This document shows positions 10,965 to 23,041 of a DNA stretch of 64,000 nucleotides, piece after piece (the stretch's first letter is position 1; each line of letters starts with the position of its first letter). The position numbers and the translations under genes were made by a program. Below the pieces are notes generated by a model that worked only from the letters and a program-made list of their open reading frames with translations, was not told where the DNA came from and did not search any database. The stretch is from Pyricularia pennisetigena (taxonomy: Eukaryota; Ascomycota; Sordariomycetes; Magnaporthales; Pyriculariaceae): contig NC_043744.1 of NCBI RefSeq assembly GCF_004337985.1, forward strand, positions 3,501,205-3,565,204, in the 5' to 3' direction.

Positions 10965-12497
10965 CCACCCGTTATAGGGCATTTAAACCCTAAAAATACA
11001 GTGCCCCCCAGGCTTATATAACATATTATTCGCCGCCCAAAACCTATAACGGTAGCGGTACCTAATCCGGTATTTAAAACGACGGAAGTTCCGGTGTTAT
11101 CAGCACTTAAATTTTAAAATATGGAATTAAATTCGCAGTTCGAAAACCCAAGTTCAATGGATATAAATTACGTGCATTATCCTTATTTTCAAACCAAAAA
11201 AAAATAAAAAAACCCACTAGAAACGGCAAACCAAATAATTACTAATAGGCTTTAAATAACCTCAAAAATGCTAAATGGTTAGCTGTTTGAGCGTTTAAAT
11301 TCCACCAAATCATTGCTGCAAGAGCTTTCCGATTTATCCCTAAAATTGAAACACCTACGGGCCGCAAATTCGTTTTTACCCGGACGATATTTAAACGAAA
11401 AAAAGATAAAAATAATAAACCTATAAAATATAAAATTAGGTTTATTATTAGGGGTTTTGTACAAGCTAAAGGCCTAAATTATATCGAAATCTTGCTAGTA
11501 TTAATATACCATTTACCTGGCGTATGTTTTTAGCTATAATCAATGCATTAAATTGGGAAATAGAATACATCGATTTCATCGGTGCGTTTTCAAATAGTAA
11601 CCTTACCGACGTAAATATATATTTGCAAGTTTTGAACGGTTTTAACGAGTGGGCCAAATTTTGTAACTTTACCAGCGCCAAAATTTTCATAAAAATGGGT
11701 TATAATTTAAAAAAACTGCAGGTTATACAGTTGGAAAAACGCGATACGGTTCAAAACAGGGTCCAAAAAAATGGTAAAACAAATTAAAAACCCTATTTTT
11801 AAAAATAGGTTTAAACCGTTAATTTTTAATCCCGCTGTTTTTTATAACGTTAAATCCAAACACTTTATCGTTACTTTTCTAAACGATTACCTGCTAAGAA
11901 GTCCTAAATCTCAATATACTTAGGATTTAAAAGCCCGTTTTAATACAGTATACGCGTTGGAAAATAGGGGCCCTGCAACCTATTTTTAGGCGCTTATATT
12001 ATTAAAGATAAACCTAAACGCTTATTTTAGCTCCATTAAAGTTAATATATAAAAGAAATATTAGCGACGTTCGGATTAATTAATTGCAAACTTATATTTA
12101 TTCCCTTATAACCGGGTATGCTAAAATATAGCGGGGGTAAGCACGTAAATGCGTTAAAAATTAAATTATTACAGCGTATTATCGGCATTTTTCTGTATTA
12201 TTATTATTAACGCGCCCGGATATCGGTTTTGCGGTTAAATGGTTTTACGTTTTTTCATAAAAATTACTATAATCCCTTTAACGGCAGCTAAAAACCTATT
12301 ACGTTATTTAGCGGGTATTAAATCCTTATTTATTTATTACGGAAATAAAGAATTTAAAACCGAATTACCGCCCAATTTTTTATAAGGGGTTTTAAAGGCT
12401 TTAAATTACTGGGTTTTAGTAATAGCGATTTTGTCGGAGTTAGGGAAAACTTAAAATCCATTTACGGATATTTGTATACCTTATTTGGGGGCCCTAT
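10965..12497 (+). pseudogene. Copia remnant E0, integrase end to RNase H
   Basis: Follows the integrase C-terminal linker, reverse transcriptase and RNase H of E1 (about 7265-9480), heavily mutated. Recognisable pieces are the RT stretch around 11520-11700 (open 11524-11787: ALNWEIEYIDFIGAFSNSNL) and the RNase H lead around 12400-12490. It stops mid-phrase at LFGG, where the E2 3' LTR begins. With 1490-2658 it would make one older copy missing its integrase core. Confidence 0.75.
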
Positions 12498-13051
12498 TCT
12501 TAGCAATATGGGTTCTTAAGAGGGATTTAGGCACTAGCCTAGGTGCGGCGGGGTGCTAGTTGCGCTATAAGGCATGTAATTACAGGGTTTAAATGCACTA
12601 AATTATTCACCAAAATGGTTCACTAATTTTGGGATTAATAAATTTGATTTATGGGTGGGGGAGATTTTGCTTTATCTCCCTTAAATACTTTCCGACATCG
12701 AAATGGGGGTCCGCACGCCAGAAAAGGTTCCGGTGCCACATACGATTTTCCGAAAAATTATTTTGTATGCGTTGTTGAAAAAACACCTTTATTTCCATAC
12801 AAACCATTTCTGGGTTCGCACTAATTTGGTAATTTGGTGAAAATTCCAACCCGGTATAGGGTAGCTAATTCGTAGGTGCAACGTGAGTGTTAAACCTCAT
12901 TCGCTGACATTTTGAATCGCAATTCCTGCAATATATAAAATATAATAGAAAGTCCGACAGCCCCAATAGCCCCATTTCGGCACTATTTATTGTGGTTTAT
13001 ATATAAATAAAAATGGACCCATTACATGTTAAATAACGTATATAATTAACA
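12498..13051 (-). repeat. 3' LTR of Copia E2
   Basis: Reverse complement of the Copia LTR, about 554 bp. The start is damaged (TCTTAGCAATATGG for TGTTAACAATATGG). Ends ATAATTAACA at 13051, directly followed by the polypurine tract. Confidence 0.87.
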
Positions 13052-13062
13052 CCCCCTTTTTT
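13052..13062 (-). promoter_or_regulatory. Polypurine tract of Copia E2
   Basis: CCCCCTTTTTT on the plus strand, i.e. A-run plus G-run immediately upstream of the 3' LTR on the coding strand. Confidence 0.85.
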
Positions 13063-13233
13063 GCTTCTATTTACATAAAATCGGAAAAAAAAATATATAA
13101 AAAATAAAACCCCTTAAAAAAAGATCCCCTTTTTGTCCCAACCCGACTCGAATTCCCGATATAAACCCCTAAAATAACTTAGCCCTTCATATTAACCTGT
13201 AACCCCCGATTTAGAAACAAACACCCAAAACTG

Positions 13234-13318
13234 TAATAACCCCCGGAGTCGAACCCCCGACTTGCATCATATTGGCCCACGGAATTAATTATTAAACCAA
13301 CTAGCTAATCTGGTTATT
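13234..13318 (-). ncRNA. tRNA-like fold in Copia E2 3' region
   Basis: Same position and length as 10126-10210 in E1. Acceptor strands AATAACC and GGTTATT are fully complementary. The T-loop reads GGTTCGACTCC. No convincing anticodon arm. Kept in three copies despite heavy mutation around it. Confidence 0.4.
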
Positions 13319-13823
13319 CGTTGGTAATAATCCAAATTAGGTATATTACATGGGGTATTTTAAATCCGTAAATCGGCCAAAACACGAGCTTTTTCAATTT
13401 TAGTTCGACTTTCGGGATAAGGTCGATATAAATTGCTTATTAATTAACATGTACAAAACAGATTCGGGTAATACGACCAGTATTAGGCTACCAAAATTCC
13501 AATATTTGCAAATAAAGTAAATGTAATAGGTAATTAACTAACGAATTGATTAAATAATACCTGAAAATTTAATAGGTAAAAATTAAGTTTTTAAGGGTTT
13601 AAACCCTATAAATTCTAAAAAGATTTTGTAAATTGGAAACGTTAGGGGTTTTGTTAAACCATTAGCGGGTATTTGTTTGGATTCCAGGTATTTTAAAGTC
13701 ATTCATCCTTCTGTAACTAATTCCCGTATATAATGAAATTTCAATAACGTATATTTAATACCTTGGTGGTGCGTAGGGTTATATACGTCAACTATAAAAC
13801 TTATATTATTTCCAAATACTGCA

Positions 13824-13836
13824 ATAGGGCCTTTAA

Positions 13837-13839
<3 letters not shown>
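13824..13839. repeat. Target-site duplication of the LINE, left copy
   Basis: ATAGGGCCTTTAATAG, repeated exactly at 17598-17613 on the other side of the LINE. It is part of the E2 RNase H sequence, which reads on across the insertion when one copy is removed. Confidence 0.95.
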
Positions 13840-13863
<24 letters not shown>

Positions 13864-13867
<4 letters not shown>

Positions 13868-14115
13868 TAACGCCGGGCTCGGCCCGGCTTGTTAGCCGGC
13901 CGTTAGCAACCTCCCGAGGGGTATCTCGGCGCGCGTTCTATCTTCTTTATTTACACAGGGGGAAAACAAGGAGGGCAGAGGCGGATCGTGCCTGACCGGG
14001 TTCGGGCCCGGTCCTGCTTAGGGGGTTAGTTCACTGACGCGACCCCGTGCCTAAGGTGCACGGAGGGTTCGTCTGACGGCTTGTGCCGTGAAGTGTGGGT
14101 GAAAAGGCAGTAAGT
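13864..14115 (-). other. 3' untranslated region of the LINE
   Basis: About 250 bp, GC-rich, between the ORF stop (TAG, 14116-14118) and the trinucleotide tail. It holds several short inverted repeats, e.g. GCCGGGC...GCCCGGC at 13870-13890 and CCGGGTTCGGGCCCGG near 13997-14012. These may form the RNA fold read by the element's own reverse transcriptase; that is inference. Confidence 0.6.
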
Positions 14116-17100
14116 CTATTCCTCGTCAGAGTTCGAGTCGTTTACGATCGGTGTCCCTAGGCGTAAAGTGCGTTCGTGGCGCGCGGGGCGCTGGCGGGCC
14201 GCTCTGGGGCGGGCGCTGAAGTAGTTGGTGGCTATCGAAAACGCCTCAAAGCTTTTCGGTTGCCCGAAGCTTGTCTGGAAGAATTTCCAGCGTTGGGCGC
14301 GATTTGGCGGCCCGGCCGGCCGGTCGTTATCAGGCCACGGCCAGTTTCTCCACACCGCCCGCGAATAGCGGCAGTGCACCGGGTGCTCAGGGGAGGTCCG
14401 CTTCCAGCACCAGGCACACGAGGTGTTTGCATCCTGGTGGTTGAAACGGTCATGGTAGGCTTTGAAATCGCCGTGGCCGGTCCTCATGGCCAAATAATGG
14501 CCCAGTAGGGGTCTTGGCAAACGCAGTTCCTCGGGCTCCTTTCTCGGTGTGTATTGGAATTTCCATTCCCTATATGCGGGGGACCGTTCACAGAGTTCTT
14601 TACGCCACCAGTCCTTCTCTATATTCGAAAGAATGGCTCTGAGGACCGTGCCGGCACCGCTATACGTGGTTTGCTGAGCCCTCGGGTCTGGGTCCGGCGG
14701 TCCGGCGGAGCCGGCCTTGGCCAGCTCGTCAGCCCGGTCGTTTCCCGGGATTCCCTGGTGCCCAGGGCACCAACGGACCCGAACCTCGGTACCTTGTTTT
14801 CGGAGTAGATCGACAAGGTCATGGAACTCCAGAAAGGCCCATTGGGACGAACGCGGCGCGTCGCCTCTAAGACCCCAAATAACCGAGGTGCTGTCCACAC
14901 AAATCCAGATCCGGGCGCCTGGCTGGGCCTTGGCTGCCGCCTGTAGCCCTTTTAGGGCGCCAATCGCCTCGGCGTCGAAAACGTGGCTTTCCGGCGTAAT
15001 AGATGCGGAGCCTGCGGCAAATTCCAGGCCCGCCCTAAAAGCGGCCCATCCGTACCCTATTTGGACGCAGTTGTTTTCGTGTTTTTCCGAACCATCCGTA
15101 TATACCACGATATCGTCAGGTGATACCATGTCCAGCCATTCGATAAAGCGGCGGGCCGCTTCCTCTTTCGGGACTCCTCCGGTGGGGTCAGTGCGAGAAT
15201 CCGGGGCATTGCGAGGTGCGCGCAACTCTAGTCTCCGGATCCGCGGGAGAAGTTGTGCAGCCGTTTGCAGGGTCGTGGCCGAATGGCCCGAGTTGCGGGC
15301 ACGAGGTGTTTCACGCAGGCGGCTGACAAGGGGGTGCCCCTTGTCCGCGAGCCTTAGTCGGGCGCCGTATTTCAGGCGGGTGTAGGCCAGCGCGACGCGG
15401 GCCGAGGGTAGTCCTGCGTCCCTGAGAACAGTGGACGAGGGGGTGGTTTTATACGCCGGGAGGATTGCCCGTGCCGCTAAAACCAGCGGTTTGTTCAGTG
15501 CTTTGAGGAGTCCTCTTTGCTTGTGCGCTGGGTTGTACCATGCCTCGGCTGCGTAGGTGGCCGAGGAACCCACGCATGCCACCGCTGCCTTGCGAAGTGC
15601 AGCCGCAGGCGGTCCGTATCTTACTGCCCCAAAGCTTTTGAGGTGAGCAGCGACCGCCATTGCTTTGGCAGCCCTTTCGGCCACGTGGCGGCGCCCGTCT
15701 AGCCGTCGGCTGAACCAAAAGCCAAGCCAACGCATGCCCGGGTAACGCTCGGCCCCGGAGGCGCTTTGTCCGCGTCGACCGCCCGGTAGTTGGACCGGGG
15801 TAACCGTTCTACCATTAATCCGGATTTCCGGGTTGCGACCGTGCCTTTTCTTAGTGATATGGATCACCTCTGTCTTTTCCGCTGCAAAATGGATTTTCTC
15901 TTCCGCCGCAATTTCGTGCATATCCCGGAGTTTATCTTCCAGCCAACGTACGTTCTCCTCCAACGAGGGTGACGATTTCCATGTAAGCACGTCGTCTGCG
16001 TATGCCAGCCGCCACTTCGCACCGTTTTTGACGAGGTACGCCAGATATAGCATATATAGGATCGGGGAAAGGGGAGACCCTTGCGGGGTGCCGCACCCAA
16101 GCCGCCTAAAGCCCGTGGTCGTACCCTCCAGCCGGACTCGGGCCTGGCGGCCGCTTAAAAAGTTAATCACGAACCTAAGGAGCATTTTACTAAACCCGAG
16201 GCTCCGCATTTTCCGTATCAATCGCCCATGGAGGAGGGCGTCGAAGGCGCCTTGGACGTCGCATGCGACAAGGGTGACTTCCTCCCCGCGAGCTAAAGCC
16301 TGCTCGATATCGTGGGCGAGGGCACAAACCAGATCCGTCGCCGATCGTTTGGGTAGGGCACCGCCGTGGGTGCAGCTAAGGAGCCCGTTGTCGTGTATGG
16401 CCCAAGCTATCCGGCGTGCAACGAGCCTCTCGAGGCCTTTTCCGATGCAGGAGAGGAGGGCTATAGGCCGCCAGGATCGAACGCTGCTCCGGTCTTTCTT
16501 CCCCGTTTTCGGTAGCATCGCGACTTCGGCCTTCTTCCAAGGCGCTGGGAAATGTCCGAGTTCCAGGCAACGTTGGTAGAGCCTGCGCACCGGCTCGGCC
16601 AACGAAGCCCATCCGGCTTTTAGTAGCCGGACGGTCATTCCGTCGATGCCCGGGGACGTGCTCGTAACCCCAATGCAGGAGCGCTCCGCCTCTTCCGCAC
16701 TAACCTGGGTGTCCCAAGGGATTTTAGCCTCGTCCGGCGACCAGGCCTCCAAGGGGTCTCCCTGCAGGTCATCCTCCGCCGAAAATCGGCCAAGCACCTC
16801 CCGTTGCAGTGCTTCCGCTTTTGCTAAAGGCTCGCTCACTTGCTCGCCGTTAATAACCAGCGGCGGGGACCGGAGGCGTGGTCCGGCTCCCAGCCAGCCC
16901 ACCATGTTCCACAAATCCTTATCGTCGCGCAGTTGGTCGATCCGGTGCCTCCAGTACTCCCGCTTCGCGGCCCGCACCCCTTTCGTGTAAGCTTTCTCCT
17001 CGGCAGAGGCGTTTGCCCTATTTACAGCGCTCCGCTTAACCCGCTGAAATTCGGCCCAAAGCCGTTGGCAGTTTTCGGTCCACCAGGGAGCCGAGCTGCC

Positions 17101-17595
17101 CCTTTTTCCCGCCGGCGTACCCACGACCCACGTCACTTGCTCCCATAAAGTTGTAAATTCAGCTACCCACGCGTCCAATGCGTAGCCATCGGCCGCGGAT
17201 CCCGGGTCCGGCATATCTTGCATGCCAAAAGCAAGTAGCTCCGCGAACTTTGGTAGCCGGTCGTCCCTAACTGAGACGTTGACCGCCTCCGGGCGGGGGA
17301 CGCCGCGCGTCCGCAGCGTGGTATAAAGAGATTCGTGGTCGGAGCCTGTGTAAAGACTGCTGTCAACCACAGTTACCGTGCTGGGGAGGTTGGAAAAAAC
17401 CATATCCAGTAAACCCCCGTCGCGGTGGGTGGGCACGCCGATATTTCCTGTAAAATGCATGCCCTGGGCTTGCGCCCATGCCGTCAGTTGATCCCCTCCG
17501 CGTGCGTCTGTGCGGCCTGGCTGGTATGCAGCAGCCGCTACGTTAAAATCGCCGCCTATCACCGTGGGTCCATTTGGCACGGTATTGCATACCAT
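14116..17595 (-). CDS. LINE ORF2: endonuclease (part), reverse transcriptase, RNase H
   Basis: Open over 1159 codons. Residues 1-90 are the C-terminal half of an AP-type endonuclease: GGDFN (Asp16, Asn18), LDMVFSN (Asp64) and SDH (85-87). The reverse transcriptase follows (about 350-600), with WRPIALLSCIGKGLER, GTPQGSPLSP and the catalytic YADDV at 532-536. RNase H starts at VVYTDGSEK (Asp834) and continues with FDAEAIGALKG, VDSTSVIWG and a WCPGHQGIPGNDRADELAK end. A Cys/His cluster CAWCWKRTSPEHPVHC lies near residue 1060. EN-RT-RNase H order fits fungal Tad1-clade (or I-type) LINEs. The start is only the first ATG after the truncation point, so the protein is not full length and cannot make a complete endonuclease. 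RT and RNase H look undamaged. Confidence 0.93.
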   Translation of the reverse strand: MVCNTVPNGPTVIGGDFNVAAAAYQPGRTDARGGDQLTAWAQAQGMHFTGNIGVPTHRDGGLLDMVFSNLPSTVTVVDSSLYTGSDHESLYTTLRTRGVPRPEAVNVSVRDDRLPKFAELLAFGMQDMPDPGSAADGYALDAWVAEFTTLWEQVTWVVGTPAGKRGSSAPWWTENCQRLWAEFQRVKRSAVNRANASAEEKAYTKGVRAAKREYWRHRIDQLRDDKDLWNMVGWLGAGPRLRSPPLVINGEQVSEPLAKAEALQREVLGRFSAEDDLQGDPLEAWSPDEAKIPWDTQVSAEEAERSCIGVTSTSPGIDGMTVRLLKAGWASLAEPVRRLYQRCLELGHFPAPWKKAEVAMLPKTGKKDRSSVRSWRPIALLSCIGKGLERLVARRIAWAIHDNGLLSCTHGGALPKRSATDLVCALAHDIEQALARGEEVTLVACDVQGAFDALLHGRLIRKMRSLGFSKMLLRFVINFLSGRQARVRLEGTTTGFRRLGCGTPQGSPLSPILYMLYLAYLVKNGAKWRLAYADDVLTWKSSPSLEENVRWLEDKLRDMHEIAAEEKIHFAAEKTEVIHITKKRHGRNPEIRINGRTVTPVQLPGGRRGQSASGAERYPGMRWLGFWFSRRLDGRRHVAERAAKAMAVAAHLKSFGAVRYGPPAAALRKAAVACVGSSATYAAEAWYNPAHKQRGLLKALNKPLVLAARAILPAYKTTPSSTVLRDAGLPSARVALAYTRLKYGARLRLADKGHPLVSRLRETPRARNSGHSATTLQTAAQLLPRIRRLELRAPRNAPDSRTDPTGGVPKEEAARRFIEWLDMVSPDDIVVYTDGSEKHENNCVQIGYGWAAFRAGLEFAAGSASITPESHVFDAEAIGALKGLQAAAKAQPGARIWICVDSTSVIWGLRGDAPRSSQWAFLEFHDLVDLLRKQGTEVRVRWCPGHQGIPGNDRADELAKAGSAGPPDPDPRAQQTTYSGAGTVLRAILSNIEKDWWRKELCERSPAYREWKFQYTPRKEPEELRLPRPLLGHYLAMRTGHGDFKAYHDRFNHQDANTSCAWCWKRTSPEHPVHCRYSRAVWRNWPWPDNDRPAGPPNRAQRWKFFQTSFGQPKSFEAFSIATNYFSARPRAARQRPARHERTLRLGTPIVNDSNSDEE

Positions 17596-17597
17596 TT

Positions 17598-17613
17598 ATA
17601 GGGCCTTTAATAG
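17598..17613. repeat. Target-site duplication of the LINE, right copy
   Basis: ATAGGGCCTTTAATAG, identical to 13824-13839, at the truncated 5' end of the LINE. Confidence 0.95.
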
Positions 17614-20600
17614 GAAGTCCGATTTCTTTAAGTAGGCTTTTAAACCATTGTGTTTTACGCAGCGTTTCCGTTAAGGTATCGGTTTCGGCTTTTGGAGTGT
17701 TTAAAGCTATAATGCTAACCTTTTTGCACTTCCACGTTATAAAGCCCCCAAATAAGGTATATAAATATCCGTAAATGGATTTTAAATCTTCCCTGGCCCC
17801 GGTAAAATCGCTATTATTCAAACCCAGTAATTTAAGGCTTTCAAAACCCCCTATTAATAAATTGGGTGGTAATTCGGCTTTAAATACTTCATTTCTGTAA
17901 TAAATAAATAAAGATTCAATACCGGTTGAATAACGTACTAGGTTTTGGGCTGCCGTTAAATGGATAGTAGTAGTTTTTATTAAAAACCGTAAGAACCATT
18001 AAACCGTAAAACCGGATCCGGGCGCGTTAATAGCATTAAATATATAAAGGTGCCGATAAAGCGTTGTAATAATTTGATTTTCAGCGCATTTACGGGCTTA
18101 CCCCCGCTATACTTTAGCGTACCCAGTTATAAGGAAATAAATATTAATTTGCAATTAACTAATCCGAACGTTGCTAACATTTGCTTTATATATTAATTTT
18201 AATGGGAGTAAAACAGGCGCTTGGGCCTATCCTTTTTAATTTAAACGTTTGAAAAATAGGTTGCAAAACCCCTGTTTTCCAACGCGTATATTTTATTACA
18301 ACGGGTTTTTAAATCCTAAATATATTGCGATTTAGGACCTATTAGCAGGCAGTCGTTTACAAAGGTAACGATAAAATGTTTGGATTTAACGTTATAAAAA
18401 ACAATGGATTAGAAATTAACGGTTTAAAACCTTTTTCAAAAAATAAGGGTTTAAGGTTGTTTTACCATCTTTTTGGACCTTGATTCAAACCGTATAACGC
18501 CTTTTCCAACTGTATAACCTGCAATTCTTTCGGATTATAACCCATTTCCATTAAAATTTAAGCGGTAATAGGGTTACAAATTTTGGCCCATTCGTTGAAA
18601 CCGTTTGGAATTTGCAAATATATATTTACGTCGGTAAAATAACTATTCAAAAACGCACCGATAAAATCGATTTATTTTATTTCCCAATTTTATGCATTAA
18701 TTATAATTAAAAATGTACGCCAAATAGGTGGTATACTAATAATAGCAAAAGTTTCGATATAACTTAGGCCTTCGATTTGTAAAAATCCCCTAATAACAAG
18801 CCTAGCTTTATATTTTATAGGTTTATTATTTTTATCCTTTTTTAATTCAAATACTGGCCCGGTAAAAACGAGTTTACGGCCTGTAGGCATTTTGATTTTA
18901 GGGATAAAACGGAAGGTTTTTGCAATAACGATTTGGTCGAGTTTAAACGCTAAAACAGCTAACCATTTGGCATTTTCAAGCTTATTTCAGGCCTGTTGAT
19001 AATTATTTGGGTCACCGTCTTTAATGGGCTTTTTCTTTACTTTTTTGGCTTAAAAACAAAAATAATGCACGTAATTTATATCCATTAAACTTGGGTTTTC
19101 GAACTGCGGATTTAATTCCATATTCTGTATTTTCAATGCTGAAAACACCGGAATTTCCGTTCTTTTAGGTATTGGATTAGGTTCCGCTACCGATTCAAGC
19201 TTTAGGGGGCAAACAGTAGGCTATACAAACCTGGCGGCTAATGTATTTTCAGGGTTTAAATACCCTGTAACGGGTGGTAATTACCCTATAACAAATAACT
19301 AATACCCTGTATTTGTAGGGTGTTTTTAGGGGATAATTATCTGCTGGAACGCTGTTAATTTCGTTTTGAAATTCAAAATTAAAATTCCCTTTTAAATCTG
19401 TATTTCCCCCTTGCAAACTTTTAACGTTTCCCCTGGAATAACCAAATTTTCAACGGGTATACCCTTTATAAATTTTACGGTAAAAACTTTATATACCGCT
19501 CATTTAACGGGTGCGTAAACCAACGCTGTAAAATCTAATAAATAGGCCAAAGATTTTACCGTTTCGGTGCGGGAAACCAATTTATTAAATTTTTGGCGTT
19601 TTTCCAGCGGTATGATAACTTGGTATACAGTATCAATAACCCGAAAATACCCTAAATTAGGTTTATACGGTAATCTAGGTTGGAATTCGGAATAAAATTC
19701 CTCGTAGGGTGTTAAATCCCTATTAATTACCGCCGTACGGTTAATTAAATTAACCACGGCAAATAATAAATAACACTATAAATATAATGGTAAACCCGCC
19801 GCTATAATGGTAAACCGAGACCTATCCAAAATACCCCTAACGGACCGTTCCGCTAATCCGTTTTAACCGTAGTTATAAGGATTCAAAATGCTAAAATCAA
19901 CACCTCTATTTATAAACCAATTTTCAAAATATATATTAACTTCGTACCCCCAATTGAAATAAGAATTTAAGGGGTAACGCCCGTACTTAGTTTTTAAAGC
20001 CCTAAAAGAACCTTTAATAACCACTAAAACCGTAGGTCCGGTTTTAATTTTTAGTGGGATCGACCACCGAAAACGTAATTTTCGGTCCATTAATAACAAA
20101 AATACGGGCTTTTTATTCTCAGGATTAGGCATAAAAGTTACTGTATCACCCTCTATGAAATCGAAAAGATTAAAAGGAGTAAGAATTGCGACCTTATTTG
20201 TACGCCTAACAAAAACAGCTTTAACGTAAGCAATATAAGTAATTGCCCTAATTTTGTCGAAATTAGGTAAATCTTTTGTAATTTTAGCGGTTTTTCTTTT
20301 AGCAATAAGAACCCTATATACCCCAAACACCTATATTATAACAGGGTTTTTTGGGCCTAGATTTTGTTACAATTACCTGTAATTCCGTTTCCTTTAAAGG
20401 TTAACCAGCCGTCCGTAGTTCGTTTGAGCCTTAAAAAAAGGGAGTTCAGTAGGGCCTGCTTTAAATCCGATAATAAAAAAGGTTTTAACAACGGATTTCT
20501 TATGTGGGAAACCCCTTTTTTGGAAATAGTCCCTTTTATATTAGGCTGTATAAAAGGGTCACTTAACGGTGTGCCGGGCCTACGGGGCCCAATTTTACGT

Positions 20601-22068
20601 GGATTTTCAGGGTTTTTACCGCTAAACTTCTACGTTACAGGTGAATTTACAGCTATTTCCGTATTCTATTCGGGATTTAGCTTTTCCGTTACCGTATTTT
20701 TTTCCGGTTCCAAATCGGTGTAAATTCTATAATTTTCGTCATTTTCGGGGTTTATATCATTTAATTTTATTTCCAACGGGGTAACGTAGCCTTTTATAAT
20801 CCCTTGTAAAGTTATGTTAAAAATGGTGCTATATCTACCTATTATATAGGCGCAGTTTGAAATCTTTGGTATATTTCGAACAAAAATATCGCACTTTTTA
20901 ACCTTTAAACAAAACGAATATTTAACGGTATTTAAGCGTCCCCACGCTTTGCGATGCTTATCGTACAGGGTATTTTTCAATAATACGCCTTCTATATTAT
21001 AATATATAAAGCCATTAACGATATTTATACCAAACGAGGGGATATATGAAACGTTATTTAACGTATTTCTTTTAAATTCGTCAGCTTTTTGGCCGTAACG
21101 GACCTGTATTTTCACAGCTCCGGTGCTTACAGGTTTAATAGGGCCACCTTTTGTACCGATTTCGACTGTAAAACCGGGGATATAATCGGTAAAAAATTGT
21201 TTATTTGCAAAAATGTTGTGCGTGTTACTTATATCGTACAGGACGGGGTAACCTAGCTTCGAAAGCTTAAAGGTCTCTTTGACGCCGCGTCCAGGGTTCG
21301 TTTTAACCCTAGAAACAGCTGTTAAAGCTTGTGGTTTTAGCGTTTTACCGGTATCGGTTTCCGAATCCGAATACGAACGTAATTCTATAATTCCGCTAAT
21401 AGCGGAATTAACCTCCTATTCCTGGGCGTTATACGCTGCGCATTCGTTAACGTCACCTGGAATCGAGCCCGTAAGTAATTCGAAATCTATAAAAATTATA
21501 AACGTTCCAACGGTTGATTCGCTGGAATTGGAGGATTTAATATTTTGTGCAAAAAGGGAATCCGAATTAGAGTTTTTACTCTTTTTTCGTAATTTAAAGG
21601 TGTTTTCCTACCTATTATTTTCTTTTTTAGCGCCTTTTTTAGCGTTTTTCTTACCCGCTTTTTCACCTTTAAAACTATAATTAGCGGTTTTAACCGTTAT
21701 TAAACCTGAAATCAAATTTTCGAATTGAAATCCGCCATAAGGTATTGCAAATTTCATTTTTCCGAATTTTGGCCTATTATTTGCAAAACCCCTTGGGTAT
21801 TGCGTTGGCGTTCGGTTTAAATAAGGAATATCCCCTCCAGGGCCCCTAAATATTGATTTCGTACGTCTACGGGGTTAATTTGCTCGTTAACTTTCGCTGA
21901 TTTAGCTACCAGTAAGTTAAAACGGCTGTTAAATTCAGGTATTAATCTTTTGAATTTCGAAAAATTTAAAACGTGGAATTCACGATAAAATGAGTTTCGA
22001 CTAATTTCGGGTATAACGGAGTAGCTATTTTCCAGGGCTTTATAAGCCGTTACGGGGCTGGAATACTA

Positions 22069-23041
22069 TGTGAACATGGCTAACGCCTGTGAACATGGCT
22101 AGCGCAGGGCTAATTATATTAGCTACCCTGCATTATTTTACAACGGCTAGCACGGGCTAATTTTATTAGTCACCCTGCATCGAATAAATAAATAACAAAT
22201 AAAACGTATACGCGTTTATACACACAAAGCTTTATATATCACGTCTTTGTTCATAGTTTCAACAACAAAACAAATACGTCATATTTAATCTAGCTTAGTG
22301 GTATAATGCACGTACCATAATCTATATTATATATACGTTGAAGTGCGTGGGTTCGAATCCCGTTGTGGTCGCAGATTTTCTGTGCATGCATAAGCACAAT
22401 AGGCCGTTAGGCTTAATGGGCCGTTAGGCTCAATAGGTCGGCAGGTCAGTCACATGAATAAGGCCAAATCATGTGATGTGACCCCGCATTCCGGACATCC
22501 GGATCGAAGATCTGCACCTACGGATTCGAACACGTAATTCATAACTTAGCCTTAGATTCATCACCTTCATAACCTTCATCGATTCAACGATTCAACGAAT
22601 CGATTGTGCAACAACAACAATATATCATCTCTATTACCCGCTAGCAGACGGTTATCTGCCATTTCAACGTTCCATCAACCTTATACGTGATCCACTTTTC
22701 CCCGCGTTCAAGATTAAGCTTATTCTATCTCGTAACCTCCTCACAACGCCGGGGTAATTATATTAGCTACCCTGCATTATTCTATAACGGCTAGCACGGG
22801 CTAATTTTATTAGTCACCCTGCATCGAATAAATAAATAAATAATAAATAAAACGTATACGCGTTTATATACACAAAGCTTTATATATTACGTCTTTGTTC
22901 ATAGTTTCAACAACAATACATTATTTCTATTGCCCGCTAGCAGACGGTTATCTGCCATTTCAACGTTCCATCAGCCTTATACGTGATCCACTTTTCCCCG
23001 CGTTCAAGATTGAGCTTATTCTATCTCGTAACCTCCTCACA
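22069..23041 (+). mobile_element. Family-C solo LTR, outer copy, split by another copy
   Basis: Starts TGTGAACATGG at 22069 and ends CTCACA at 23041, flanked by a perfect TACTA duplication (22064-22068, 23042-23046) in the gag of E2. It is interrupted at 22083-22750 by a second copy. Without that insertion it is about 310 bp, 348 bp shorter than the other copies. The missing part is exactly the tRNA-like segment, leaving a single CAACAACAA. Confidence 0.85.
22088..22745 (+). mobile_element. Family-C solo LTR, inner copy
   Basis: 658 bp, TGTGAACATGG...CTCACA, inserted in the outer C LTR with a perfect 5-bp duplication ACGCC (22083-22087, 22746-22750). It carries the tRNA-like segment (about 22269-22620) with B-box GGTTCGAATCC. 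Same length as the copy at 8221-8878. Confidence 0.88.

Larger units (their letters stand above)
13840..17597 (-). mobile_element. 5'-truncated Tad1/I-type LINE, recent insertion
   Basis: 3758 bp on the minus strand between perfect 16-bp target duplications. GC-rich in an AT-rich setting, with no sign of RIP. Its 3' end is a TAC/GTA trinucleotide run (about 13837-13863) instead of poly-A, as known for I-type elements with simple-repeat tails. The 5' end is cut within the endonuclease, the usual mark of incomplete target-primed reverse transcription, so ORF1 and the endonuclease N-terminus are missing. It is the youngest clear insertion in E2. Confidence 0.93.

Noticed and set aside
13837..13863. 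Trinucleotide run as an independent microsatellite
   Set aside because: It sits exactly at the LINE 3' end beside the target duplication, so it is the LINE tail.
14176..17148. Several ORFs of 60-250 codons over the LINE on both strands
   Set aside because: They are other-frame readings of the GC-rich 1159-codon ORF2, which has clear EN, RT and RNase H motifs.
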